A stretch of DNA of 64,000 bases from Mesorhizobium sp. WSM3862 (GTDB taxonomy: Bacteria; Pseudomonadota; Alphaproteobacteria; Rhizobiales; Rhizobiaceae). Within the stretch, counting starts at the first letter, position 1. Each line of letters starts with the position of its first letter. Shown piece after piece: positions 10,871 to 18,893 of this stretch. Location of the stretch: positions 1 through 64,000 of the forward strand of contig NZ_NSGE01000012.1 of NCBI RefSeq assembly GCF_002294985.1, in the 5' to 3' direction. Below the pieces are notes generated by a model. The model was not told the DNA's origin and ran no database searches. It worked only from the letters and a program-made list of their open reading frames with translations. Made by a program: the position numbers and the translations under genes.

Positions 10871-12018
10871 TGCGCGGGCTCCGCCGTGCTCGCAGCATCG
10901 GCCGCTTTCGTCTCGTCGGCGGCGACACGCACGAGGTTGCCGTCGTTGAGGAAGCCGGCCCCGGCGACGACGACGAAAACGCCTTCCGACAAGCCGCTTT
11001 CGATGGCGACGCGGCCGCTCTGGCGCGTGCCGGTGGCGACTGGACGCGCGCTGACCTTGCCGTCATCGCCAACGACGAACACCGCAGGTTTGCCGTCATG
11101 CCAGACCAAGGCCCTTTCGGCGACGGTCAGCTGCCGGGACGACGCTGTCTCGATCGTGACCCGAGCGAACATGCCCGGCCTAAGGCCCGAGCCTTCGCCG
11201 ACGGCGACATAGACGGTGGCGAGGCGCGTGGTCGCGTTGACCGTCTCGGCTACCTGGGAAACGCTGCCCGAAAAGGCGCGGCCGGATGCATCGACGATGT
11301 TCGCCGGCTGACCGGCCGAGATTGCCGTCAGGACCTTTTCAGGGACAAGGACGCCGACCTCCAGCCTGCCGTCGCGGACGATCTTCATCAGCTCGGTACC
11401 GGCCTGGACCATGGAGCCTGTCACAGCCGGCCTGCTGGAGACGATGCCGTCGAACGGGGCACGGATCGTCGTCCTATCGAGTTGGGCCTGCAGCCGTTCG
11501 GTGGCGGCTGCCGCCTGATCGACCCCGGCCTTGCCGGTCTTGACGGCGGTCGCCTTGTCCTCGGCGGTTTCAGCGCTGACGGCGTTGCTGGCGAGCAGCT
11601 TGTTGGCGCGGGCCGCGGCCGACAGCGCGGAATCGAGGGTTGCCTGGGCTTGCGCGACGGCTGCCTTCTGCTCGGCGAGCTGGGCTTTAAGCAGCGAGTC
11701 ATCCAACCTTGCCACGACATCGCCGGCCTTCACATGATCGCCCTCGGCCACCAGGACTTCGGTCAGGCGCAGGCCGCTTTCTTCGGCGCCGATCGTCGCT
11801 TCCTGCCATGCAGCCACCGTGCCGGTTGCGCTGACCGACGATGTCACCGTCTGGGGGACCACCTTCTCCACCGAAACGGTGAGCGTCGCTGCCGGCGCAG
11901 GCGTCTGCGCCGCCGGCTCGGGCGTGGCGCGGCCATAAGCCTTGAGCGCTGCGACGGCGGCCAGCGCGGCCAGCAAGGCCGCCAGAAGAAGATGTCTTTT
12001 ACGCAATTTTGCGGTCAT
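10867..12018 (-). CDS. RND efflux periplasmic adaptor, membrane-anchored, first adaptor
   Basis: A 383-residue membrane fusion protein, the partner of the first pump. Residues ~8-28 form one hydrophobic segment (LLLAALLAALAAVAALKAYG) without a lipobox cysteine, so it is probably anchored by an uncleaved N-terminal helix, unlike the second adaptor. The biotinyl-lipoyl-like motifs SATGTVAAWQEATIGAEESG and RTTIRAPFDGIVSSRPAVTG flank an alpha-hairpin. The stop codon overlaps the pump start (ATGA). It is the first structural gene of the efflux operon. Confidence 0.92.
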   Translation of the reverse strand: MTAKLRKRHLLLAALLAALAAVAALKAYGRATPEPAAQTPAPAATLTVSVEKVVPQTVTSSVSATGTVAAWQEATIGAEESGLRLTEVLVAEGDHVKAGDVVARLDDSLLKAQLAEQKAAVAQAQATLDSALSAAARANKLLASNAVSAETAEDKATAVKTGKAGVDQAAAATERLQAQLDRTTIRAPFDGIVSSRPAVTGSMVQAGTELMKIVRDGRLEVGVLVPEKVLTAISAGQPANIVDASGRAFSGSVSQVAETVNATTRLATVYVAVGEGSGLRPGMFARVTIETASSRQLTVAERALVWHDGKPAVFVVGDDGKVSARPVATGTRQSGRVAIESGLSEGVFVVVAGAGFLNDGNLVRVAADETKAADAASTAEPAQ

Positions 12019-12308
12019 GATTTTCAGTGCTTGAAGACGAGATCGGAAGCGGCAGGCGGTAGGCGGCGAAGCTCAACCGGATCGCCCCTTTCAGCGCCTG
12101 CTTCGACAGGATCTTTTGCCTGGCACCGGCGCCGGAGCGTATCGGCAAGGGCGAGCCCAGCGAGGTAAGCAGCCGCAGCATCATCAGGGCTTCCCACATC
12201 ATCATGCGCTCCATGCTTGACGGCGGTCGCGCGGACGCGTCCGCCAATTCGCAAGAGAACCGGCCGGCCCGTGAACGGGTGGATCAGCGGACCGGCCGGC
12301 GCAGACGG
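12019..12308. other. Leader region of the efflux operon with possible hairpin terminator or attenuator
   Basis: 290 bases between the LTxxQ gene and the first adaptor, both leftward. Two overlapping small leftward frames (12024-12254 and 11999-12247) have no recognised motif and no convincing ribosome binding site, so I do not call them. At 12260-12299 two copies of the self-complementary octamer CCGGCCGG flank an inner CCCG-TGAA-CGGG hairpin, starting 9 bases after the LTxxQ stop. It has no T-run on the leftward strand, so it could be a weak terminator, an attenuator, or an mRNA end-stabiliser between the two genes. Confidence 0.35.
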
Positions 12309-12992
12309 TCAGAGTTGCTCGCCATTCCGGGGTAGGGGTGGCTGAAGCTGTCCGTGCGGACCTCCGGGGCCGGCTGCGTCGTCCGGCGGATTGCCCCAGG
12401 GACCAGGGCGCGGGCCGTGCGGCCGATCCGCCGAAGCGAGGATTTCGAGCTGTTCGGGCGTCAGCTTGGTGCGCAGCACGGCGATCGCATCCTTCAGCTT
12501 GGCGGCCGAAGCCGCGCGTTTGGTGACCTCGTCGGCCAGGCGCTCCTGAAAGGCGAAGGGATCGCGTTGCGCCTGGCCGGGGCCACCGGGGGAACCCGGC
12601 CCGCCCGCCTCGGGACCGCCGGGAGCGCCGGGGCCACGGTCGAACCGCGGAGGCGCCAGCACCGCCTGCAGCGCGCTGGTATAGTTGCGCCAGGCATCGA
12701 GCTGCTCAGACCGGATGCCGATGCGGGTCTCGAGGGCCGAGAGCCGGGCGGCAAGCATTTCCGGCGGCGACGGTCCCATGCGGCGGAAGCCGAAGCCTTC
12801 CGGCGCTTGCGGCCCGTGCCGCATCGGCCCAGGCGGGCGAGGCCAGGGCATCGGCCCCGGGCCCGTGTCGTCCTTCTGATTGATGGCCGGCGGCTCGTCG
12901 CCCGGTGCGGCGCCGGGATCGGGCTGAGCGGCCAGCACGGGATGGATGGCCGCGACCGAAAACAGGCCGAGCGCCAAGAGTTTGCTTCGCAT
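12309..12992 (-). CDS. Periplasmic LTxxQ-motif protein (Spy/CpxP-like), Pro/Gly-rich
   Basis: A 227-residue exported protein; the start at 12992 gives MRSKLLALGLFSVAAIHPVL with a typical signal peptide cleaved after AAQ. The frame is open 77 codons further upstream, but that part reads into the divergent promoter and is not plausible. The core has MLAARLSALETRIGIRSEQL and a second helix ending LRTKLTPEQLEIL, the LTxxQ signature of Spy/CpxP periplasmic stress chaperone/sensors. Long Pro/Gly tracts (residues ~45-70, ~130-150, C-terminus) are unusual. It lies divergent from a response regulator, so it is a likely target and possible feedback sensor of that system (inference). Confidence 0.8.
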   Translation of the reverse strand: MRSKLLALGLFSVAAIHPVLAAQPDPGAAPGDEPPAINQKDDTGPGPMPWPRPPGPMRHGPQAPEGFGFRRMGPSPPEMLAARLSALETRIGIRSEQLDAWRNYTSALQAVLAPPRFDRGPGAPGGPEAGGPGSPGGPGQAQRDPFAFQERLADEVTKRAASAAKLKDAIAVLRTKLTPEQLEILASADRPHGPRPGPWGNPPDDAAGPGGPHGQLQPPLPRNGEQL

Positions 12993-13075
12993 GACGTGAT
13001 CCTTTGCTTGCATGCTTCGGATGGCTGGAGGATAGGAGGCGTCTTTTGCCGCTTCGCGTCGCGGCATTGCCGAAG

Positions 13076-13148
13076 GTTTCCGGAAAAAGGAGATTTGTTT
13101 CCGAATGTTTCCAACGGCTTTGCGGAAACGTTCCGTTGCAATTTTCCG
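13076..13148. promoter_or_regulatory. Repeated TTTCCG boxes in the divergent promoter, candidate response-regulator sites
   Basis: TTTCC(G/A) or a near copy begins at 13077, 13098, 13108, 13130 (GTTCCG) and 13143, so the gaps are 21, 10, 22 and 13 bases, close to whole DNA turns for most. CGGAAACG at 13123 provides an inverted copy. OmpR-family regulators bind tandem direct repeats spaced about one turn apart. The boxes lie 58-130 bases upstream of the response regulator start and within 160 bases of the divergent LTxxQ start, so one array could control both. Binding is inferred. Confidence 0.45.
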
Positions 13149-13205
13149 TGCCGCTTGGCGGCGTCGCTCCCTATAATCAGGGACGAAAAGGCAAGCGGGC
13201 GAAGA

Positions 13206-13931
13206 ATGCAGACAAAATCCCACATCCTCGTCGTCGACGACGACCGCGAGATCAGGACGCTGCTCGGGCGCTATCTCGACGGACAGGGATTTCGTGTCTC
13301 AGTGGCGGCGGACCGGCGCGAATGCGAGCACAAGCTTGGCTCCGGCCAGTTCGACCTCATCGTGCTCGACGTCATGCTGCCTGACGGCTCCGGTCTCGAC
13401 ATCTGCCGGAGCCTGCGGGACCGCAAGCCGCATATCCCGGTCATCCTGCTGACCGCGCTGAAGGAAGATGTCGACCGCATCATCGGGCTGGAGCTCGGCG
13501 CCGACGACTACCTCGGCAAGCCGTTCAATCCGCGCGAGCTTACGGCTCGCATCCGGGCGGTGCTCAGGCGCTCGGCGCCGGACGAAGTCGCCCCACCCAA
13601 GGTTCGCGTCTATCATTTCGCCGGTTACCGGCTGGAGCCGGACACGCGCAGTGTGATGAACGCCGACGGAGCCCTGATCGATCTTACCGGCGCCGAGTTC
13701 GACCTGCTGCAGGTCTTTCTCGACCGGCCGGGGAGGCTTTTGTCGCGCGACCAGCTGCTCGATCTGACGCAAGGGCGCGAGCGCGAGCCGCTCGACCGGT
13801 CCGTCGACGTGCTGATGAGCCGGCTGCGCCGGAAGTTCGCGGAGGCGGGCGAGGAGAACCTGTTCAAGACCGTGCGCAATGGTGGCTATCAACTGACCGC
13901 GCGCGTCGAAACGGCGGAGACCGGGGCATGA
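13206..13931 (+). CDS. OmpR-family DNA-binding response regulator
   Basis: A 241-residue two-component regulator. The receiver domain (1-118) shows HILVVDDDREIRTLLGRYL, phospho-acceptor Asp55 in LIVLDVMLPDGSG, and the conserved Lys in GADDYLGKPFNPRELTAR. The C-terminal winged helix (~135-235) has LTGAEFDLLQVFLDRPGRLLS and a recognition helix in RSVDVLMSRLRRKF, then TVRNGGYQL. The frame is open far upstream but ATG 13206 matches family starts. Its stop overlaps the kinase start by four bases (ATGA). Expected to control the neighbouring LTxxQ gene and efflux operon. Confidence 0.95.
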   Translation: MQTKSHILVVDDDREIRTLLGRYLDGQGFRVSVAADRRECEHKLGSGQFDLIVLDVMLPDGSGLDICRSLRDRKPHIPVILLTALKEDVDRIIGLELGADDYLGKPFNPRELTARIRAVLRRSAPDEVAPPKVRVYHFAGYRLEPDTRSVMNADGALIDLTGAEFDLLQVFLDRPGRLLSRDQLLDLTQGREREPLDRSVDVLMSRLRRKFAEAGEENLFKTVRNGGYQLTARVETAETGA

Positions 13932-15172
13932 CCTCGCTGCGCCGGCGGCTGATCATCCTTCTGGTCGTTTCGATCCTGGGCGTGGTCGGGCTTGCCACCT
14001 TCGTCGCCGTCAAGGTCCTCGGTGGGCCGTCGCCGGAGCTGACCATGGGGCCGCTGGCGCAACAGATACAGTACATGGTGCAGCTGGTTCCCGGCCATGT
14101 GCCGGGCAGCGGCGATGCACCGGTGACGATCAGCGATCGTCCGGCGCCGGGTTTCGAGGACCGCAAGCACACGCGAGTGCTGAACGACATGCTGCGCCAG
14201 AACGGCCTCGATGTTTCGGCCGTCGTCAGCCGCAATGCCGGGCAACCTGGGATGGTCGCCTCTGTCGCGTTGCCCGATCATCGCTTTATGATCGTCACGG
14301 TCCCCGACTTGGGCCCGCCGCGCGATGTCTGGTATGTTTTCGCCGGCTGGATGGCGCTGATCGTGCTCGGCGCGACGCCGGTGTCGATCTATTTCACCGG
14401 CGTGCTGGTGCGGCCGCTCGAAATGCTCGAAGCCGCCGTCAGCAAGATCGGCTCGGACGGGGTGCTGGCGACCTTGCCGGAAAAAGGCTCGGTCGAGGTG
14501 AGGGCCACCGCCCATGCGCTCAACGAACTGTCGGCAAGATTGAGAACGGCGATGGAAAGCCGCATGCGGCTGGTGGCCGCCGCCGGCCATGATCTCAGGA
14601 CGCCGATGACGAGGATGCGGCTCAGGGCGGAATTCCTGGACGAGGATCGCGAGAAATGGCTGAGCGACCTCGATGAGCTCGACCGCATCGCCGACAGCGC
14701 CATCCGCCTGGTGCGCGAGGAGGTCAATCAGGACGCGGTCGAGCCGGTGGAACTGGACAGGCTGCTCCGCGATATCGAGGTCGAGATGATCTCGCTCGGC
14801 CATGCGGTGACGATCGACCATCTCGACCACGTGTCGGTCAAAGCCGGCGCGCTTGGCTTGCGCCGGGCGCTGCGCAACCTGATCGTCAACGCCGCCACGC
14901 ATGGCAAGAGCTGCACGGTCTCGCTATCCGGGCAAGGCAACGGAGCGGTTCTCACCATCGCCGACCGCGGCCCCGGCATTCCGCCGGACCTCTTGAACAA
15001 AGCCTTCGAGCCGTTCTTCCGGGTCGACCCGGCGCGCATGCAGTTCATTCCCGGCGCCGGGCTGGGGCTGGCGATCGCCAAGGAGATCATCGAGCGTTAT
15101 GGCGGATCGATAAGGCTTGAGAACAGGCAGGGGGGTGGGCTGGTGCAGACAATCATCTTTTCCCGGGAGTAG
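13928..15172 (+). CDS. Two-component sensor histidine kinase
   Basis: A 414-residue inner-membrane kinase, partner of the overlapping response regulator. TM1 is at ~7-30; a periplasmic sensor domain of about 100 residues follows; TM2 is at ~137-160. HAMP follows, then HisKA with phospho-His221 in AAAGHDLRTPMTRMR, and an HATPase domain with N box NLIVNAATHG, G1 GPGIP, F box EPFFRVDP and G2 GAGLGLAIAKEI. The layout matches EnvZ/CpxA-type kinases that sense envelope conditions. The stimulus is not evident from sequence. Confidence 0.95.
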   Translation: MTSLRRRLIILLVVSILGVVGLATFVAVKVLGGPSPELTMGPLAQQIQYMVQLVPGHVPGSGDAPVTISDRPAPGFEDRKHTRVLNDMLRQNGLDVSAVVSRNAGQPGMVASVALPDHRFMIVTVPDLGPPRDVWYVFAGWMALIVLGATPVSIYFTGVLVRPLEMLEAAVSKIGSDGVLATLPEKGSVEVRATAHALNELSARLRTAMESRMRLVAAAGHDLRTPMTRMRLRAEFLDEDREKWLSDLDELDRIADSAIRLVREEVNQDAVEPVELDRLLRDIEVEMISLGHAVTIDHLDHVSVKAGALGLRRALRNLIVNAATHGKSCTVSLSGQGNGAVLTIADRGPGIPPDLLNKAFEPFFRVDPARMQFIPGAGLGLAIAKEIIERYGGSIRLENRQGGGLVQTIIFSRE

Positions 15173-15436
15173 AACACGAGCCAACGATACCATCGGCTCC
15201 CTCGATAAACATATGATGTCGCGTCATCCCGGGCTCGATCTGTCGACAGGCAAAAGGCGCGACTTACGCGCCACGTTCCAGCCCGGTCTCGCGCGCGCCG
15301 GCGGTGGCAGAGCTGGCGCGCCTATCTGTGCAAGAACGTGGGGCTCTGCTCGTCTCGGAAGCGAAGTCTTCGCTGAAGCCGCAATTTGCCCGCAGTATTT
15401 CTCCGCCCATGCGCCCTTTCCAGACATTTTGTGTAG

Positions 15437-15706
15437 CAGTCGTATCGCGAGAAGAAGGCGAAGGTCTTTGAAACGCTCTCCTATTTCGACTGCGTCAACT
15501 TCGCCCGGCAGTGCAAGGCAGCGGCGCTGTTTTCGGTGGCCCTGATGGACGAAGTCTGCCCGCCCTCTACCGTTTATGGCGCGTTCAATGCCTACGATGG
15601 CGAAAAGACCATCGTACAGTACGAATTCAACAACCATGAAGGCGGGCAGGGCTATCAGGAGCGCGAACAGATGGCGTGGCTGAGCGGGCTGTTCGGTGTC
15701 GGCTGA
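15437..15706 (+). pseudogene. C-terminal fragment of an acetylxylan esterase / cephalosporin-C deacetylase
   Basis: An open frame without a start (in-frame TAG at 15434) ends at TGA 15704. It encodes EKKAKVFETLSYFDCVNFAR, then ALFSVALMDEVCPPSTVYGA, and NNHEGGQGYQ before the end. This is the C-terminal third of the AXE1 alpha/beta-hydrolase family, with the catalytic Asp (in LMDEVCPPS) and His (NHEGG). The nucleophile region is missing. Sequence 15180-15436 is not open in this frame and I could not read the missing part there. A decayed gene, probably disrupted by the rearrangement that also brought the nearby recombinase. Confidence 0.7.
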
Positions 15707-16065
15707 CGCGAGCGGCCCAGCACTAAGCGTTTCGCCTCGCAGCGCGCCTCTGCTTGGCCGCGCAATCTAAGCTCCAACGGCTATCAGCCGCCCCTGTTGC
15801 TCTACGCGCTTCCATTCTGCAGCAGCACCCGGGCATACGCTTCGAGGGCCTACCCAACCTAGCCGCTCAACGATGCTGAAGCAGCTTTAACAGCCGCCCT
15901 GGCCGAGCCCGCGTGGGTTTGGATGGCATCGGCTCCCCTGCTCGGTGTCAGCTTACTCAGTCCTCTGCCCGAGGACCGGACAGGCAGCAAGCGGTCCCCC
16001 CAATCCCATCCGAGTCAGTATCTCGCGTTGCTCCCGTGGCCAATCATGGCCGAAGGAGAAACCAA
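15707..16065. other. Intergenic region upstream of the recombinase gene
   Basis: About 360 bases with no supported gene. The recombinase frame is open back to 15913 but the upstream part is not protein-like. No tRNA end that could serve as an attachment site was recognised. Confidence 0.45.
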
Positions 16066-16722
16066 ATGGGACATTCTCACTATGACCTCACCGCTCCCGA
16101 TCGCCGCGCGTGGAACGCGGGCAAGAAGGTCGGAACGAAACGGCCGTTGAAACCTCGACAGATATGGGCGATCCGGTTCTTTCTCGACCGAGAGCGGCGA
16201 TTGCGCGATCGAGCCCTCTTCGATCTGGCAATCGACAGCAAGTTGCGCGGCTGCGACCTGGTGAAGATCAAGATCGGCACCTTGGTTCTCGGGTCGGAAA
16301 TTCGTACCCGCGCGATGGTCGTGCAAAAGAAGACAGGCCGACCGGTTCAGTTCGAGTTGATGAGCGATGCACGCTCCAGTCTTCTCGGATGGTTAGAACG
16401 GCGCGGCGGCACGGTCGACGATTATGCGTTCCCGAGCAGGATCGACCCAAAGCGTCACATGAGCACGAGGCAGTATGCCCGCCTCGTGGACGAATGGGTT
16501 GTGGCGATCGGACTTCGACCTCAGGAATACGGAACGCATTCGCTGCGGCGTACCAAAGCGTCGATCATTTACAAGACGACAGGTAACCTCCGCGCTGTTC
16601 AGATTCTGCTGGGCCACACCAAAATCGAGAACACAGTCCGGTATCTCGGCGTCGATGTAGAAGATGCCCTAACTCGCCGAGGCCACGGAAGTCTAACCAG
16701 AAGCGGCTCCATTTCCGAGTGA
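16066..16722 (+). CDS. Tyrosine recombinase (phage-integrase family), catalytic domain only
   Basis: A 218-residue site-specific recombinase. ATG 16066 is preceded by GAAGGAGAA at good spacing. Catalytic residues are all visible: Arg61 in DSKLRGCDL, His158 and Arg161 in HSLRRTK, His184 in LLGHTK, and nucleophile Tyr193 in VRYLGV. The usual ~100-residue N-terminal SAM-like arm domain is reduced to ~30 residues, so it is shorter than XerC/D (~300). Similar short integrases occur scattered in rhizobial genomes (from memory). No excisionase, phage or transposon genes are adjacent, and its direct target is unknown. Confidence 0.85.
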   Translation: MGHSHYDLTAPDRRAWNAGKKVGTKRPLKPRQIWAIRFFLDRERRLRDRALFDLAIDSKLRGCDLVKIKIGTLVLGSEIRTRAMVVQKKTGRPVQFELMSDARSSLLGWLERRGGTVDDYAFPSRIDPKRHMSTRQYARLVDEWVVAIGLRPQEYGTHSLRRTKASIIYKTTGNLRAVQILLGHTKIENTVRYLGVDVEDALTRRGHGSLTRSGSISE

Positions 16723-17030
16723 AGCCGCGGATGCTAAGCGCCCGATACCTGCCGTTAAAGCTAAGGTTGCTCGGCCTTACAAGCGGACATCGGATGATCC
16801 GCCGTAAGGGGGATTTAAAGTAGCGTTTCGCTTCGCCTCGGAAGGCGAGAGAAAGCGTACGATCATTCGTCGGACCGGCTGACGACCAGATGAGAGTCGA
16901 TTTTCCGCTCTCCCCTTGTCATTCGGAAAATCGTTCCTGTCTTATTCTATAAGCTAAGTAGATTTTGAGCCGACGCTCTGGATGGAGCGGGCAATCGAGG
17001 GGTGAACCCTCCGCTCAAAGGATCGATCTC
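16723..17030. other. Intergenic region carrying the promoter of the sulfonate operon
   Basis: 308 bases. At 16837-16856 the sequence CTTCGCCTCGGAAGGCGAGAG can form a small hairpin, plausible as a 3' end of the recombinase transcript, though without a T-run. An AT-richer stretch at ~16915-16965 (TTGTCA at 16916, TATTCT at 16943, spacing of 21 is too long) probably contains the promoter. I cannot assign a regulator site with confidence. Confidence 0.35.
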
Positions 17031-18038
17031 ATGCGAAAACTGATTTCCGCCGCCCTGGTCGCGCTCGCAGCGGTGGCCACTTCTGGAATGGCTCATGCCG
17101 ACCAGAAGAAGGTCGTCATTGCTTACCAAACCGGGGCTAATCCCTATAACCTTGGTATCGCCAACGGCGACCTTGCCAGGAAGACCGGGTGGAACATCGA
17201 ATTCCGCCGTTTCAATTCCGGTGCCGACATTTTCGCAGCCATCGCATCCGGCGACGTCCAGCTCGGCGATGTCGGATCGAGCCCGTTCTCGGCTGCCGTC
17301 AGCAAGGGCCTCGACGTGAAGGCGTTCTACATCTCGTCCGTCTCGCGCGACGGCGAGGCGCTGGTGGTGCGGCCAGAAATCAAGTCGCCGGCGGACCTGC
17401 GCGGCAAGAAGCTCGCTGCGGCGCCGGTCTCGACTGACCATTACCAGCTTCTGGCCGTGCTCAAGCAGGAAGGCATCTCCGAGAAGGAAACCCAGGTTAT
17501 CGCCATTCCGCAGCCCGAGATCGTCGCGGCCTGGAAGCGCGGCGACATCGACGGCGGCTTCGTCTGGGATCCGGCACTTTCTGAGCTGAAGAAGAACGGC
17601 AAGGTCCTGCTCACTGCCGGCCAAGTCGCTGATCGCGGCGCGCCCACCTTCAGCGCGCTGGTCGTCACCGGCGCATTCGCCAAGGCCAATCCGGAGTTCC
17701 TCGGCCAGTATGTCAGGCTGATCGACGGCTACAACCAGGCCTATCTGAGCAACCCGGCCGCCTGGGGGCCGGACTCCGAGAGCGCCAAGCTCATCGCGAA
17801 ATTGCAGGGCGGCACGGCGGCCGAGAACTCGGAGCAGTTGAAGACGACGGTCGTGCCGCCGCTCGACGAACAGGTCTCAGACAAATGGCTGGGCGGCGGC
17901 GAGAAGAGCGCGGTCGCGAAAATCCTCAAGGACACTGCGAGCTTCCTGAAGGACCAGCACAAGATCACCTCGATCAAGGACAGCTACGCGGCCTTCGCCG
18001 ATCCGCAATATGCGGCAGTGGCCAAGGCCTCGAACTAG
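17031..18038 (+). CDS. tauA: Taurine/sulfonate ABC transporter periplasmic binding protein
   Basis: A 335-residue solute-binding protein. ATG 17031 gives a signal peptide (MRKLISAALVALAAVATSGM, cleavage after AHA); an upstream in-frame ATG at 16965 would put basic residues before it and is rejected. TauA-type motifs are VVIAYQTGANPYN, NSGADIFAAIASGDVQLGDV and VGSSPFSAAVSKGL, which line the sulfonate pocket. It is first in an operon of binding protein, ATPase, permease, monooxygenase and reductase. Expected to bind taurine or related alkanesulfonates in the periplasm. Confidence 0.88.
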   Translation: MRKLISAALVALAAVATSGMAHADQKKVVIAYQTGANPYNLGIANGDLARKTGWNIEFRRFNSGADIFAAIASGDVQLGDVGSSPFSAAVSKGLDVKAFYISSVSRDGEALVVRPEIKSPADLRGKKLAAAPVSTDHYQLLAVLKQEGISEKETQVIAIPQPEIVAAWKRGDIDGGFVWDPALSELKKNGKVLLTAGQVADRGAPTFSALVVTGAFAKANPEFLGQYVRLIDGYNQAYLSNPAAWGPDSESAKLIAKLQGGTAAENSEQLKTTVVPPLDEQVSDKWLGGGEKSAVAKILKDTASFLKDQHKITSIKDSYAAFADPQYAAVAKASN

Positions 18039-18058
18039 CAATCCCGGAAGGAAACGCC

Positions 18059-18084
18059 GATCTGGCTGGTACGCCAGCCAGATC
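18059..18084 (+). terminator. Stem-loop between tauA and tauB (mRNA processing/stability or attenuation)
   Basis: A perfect 11-bp inverted repeat, GATCTGGCTGG and CCAGCCAGATC, closes a four-base TACG loop 20 bases after the tauA stop and 15 before the tauB start. There is no T-run, so full termination is unlikely. Such hairpins downstream of binding-protein genes commonly protect the upstream message and set excess binding protein over the membrane components. Confidence 0.6.
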
Positions 18085-18098
18085 GCCTGGAGGCCACC

Positions 18099-18893
18099 AT
18101 GCTTCGAATCCGCGATGCCAGCATCACCTTTCTGGGTTCCGACGGCCAGCACGTACACGCGCTCGATCACGTCTCGCTCGATATCGCTCCTGCCTCCATC
18201 GTTGTCGCGGTCGGAGCTTCCGGGTGCGGCAAGTCGACATTGCTGAACGCGATCGCCGGCTTCCTGCCGCTCACCGAAGGCACGATCACACTGGATGGAC
18301 GCGAAATCGCGGCGCCGGGCGGCGATCGAGGCGTTGTGTTCCAGAAAGACACCCTGCTGCCATGGGCCAATGTGCTGGACAACGTCGCGCTCGGCCTGAA
18401 GTACCGGGGCGTGTCGCGCATCGAACGCTATGAGCGGTCGAGGCACCTTCTTGAACTGGTCGGGCTCGCCGATTTCGCCGAAAAGCCGCCCTACGAACTG
18501 TCGGGCGGCATGCGCCAGCGCGTCGGCATCGCCCGGGCGCTGGCCACCGATCCGAAAATCCTTTTGATGGACGAGCCATTCGGCGCCCTCGACAGCCTGA
18601 CCCGCGAGACGATGCAGCAGCTTCTGGCTTCGGTCTGGGCCAAAACCGGCAAGCAGATCCTGTTCATCACCCATTCGATCGAGGAAGCCCTCACACTCGG
18701 CACGACGATCGTCGTGATGTCACCCCGGCCGGGCCGCATCGTCGCGCGCTTCGATGCCGATTTCGTGCGCGATTTCGCCGAGAGCGGCGATATCGGGCCG
18801 ATCCAGTCCCACCCGCGCTTCATCGAGCTGCGGCAGGAAATCCGCTCGCTCATCCACCAGCCGGAAGGCGCCCGCAGAGGAACCTTGCAATGA
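18099..18893 (+). CDS. tauB: Taurine/sulfonate ABC transporter ATP-binding protein
   Basis: A 264-residue ABC ATPase powering sulfonate uptake. Walker A is GASGCGKS (~42-49), the Q-loop is in [11 protein letters not shown], the signature is [15 protein letters not shown], Walker B is [12 protein letters not shown], and the switch His is in [10 protein letters not shown]. The FQKDTLLPW and SPRPGRI sequences are typical of the nitrate/sulfonate/taurine subfamily. It overlaps the permease gene by four bases (ATGA at 18890). Confidence 0.92.
   Translation: MLRIRDASITFLGSDGQHVHALDHVSLDIAPASIVVAVGASGCGKSTLLNAIAGFLPLTEGTITLDGREIAAPGGDRGVVFQKDTLLPWANVLDNVALGLKYRGVSRIERYERSRHLLELVGLADFAEKPPYELSGGMRQRVGIARALATDPKILLMDEPFGALDSLTRETMQQLLASVWAKTGKQILFITHSIEEALTLGTTIVVMSPRPGRIVARFDADFVRDFAESGDIGPIQSHPRFIELRQEIRSLIHQPEGARRGTLQ

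Noticed and set aside
11999-12254. Two small leftward frames ahead of the first RND adaptor
   Set aside because: They overlap one another, neither has a good ribosome binding site or recognisable motif, and the region is better explained as a leader.
16837-16856. Hairpin after the recombinase as an intrinsic terminator or attachment site
   Set aside because: Short stem, no T-run, and no matching direct repeat seen nearby.
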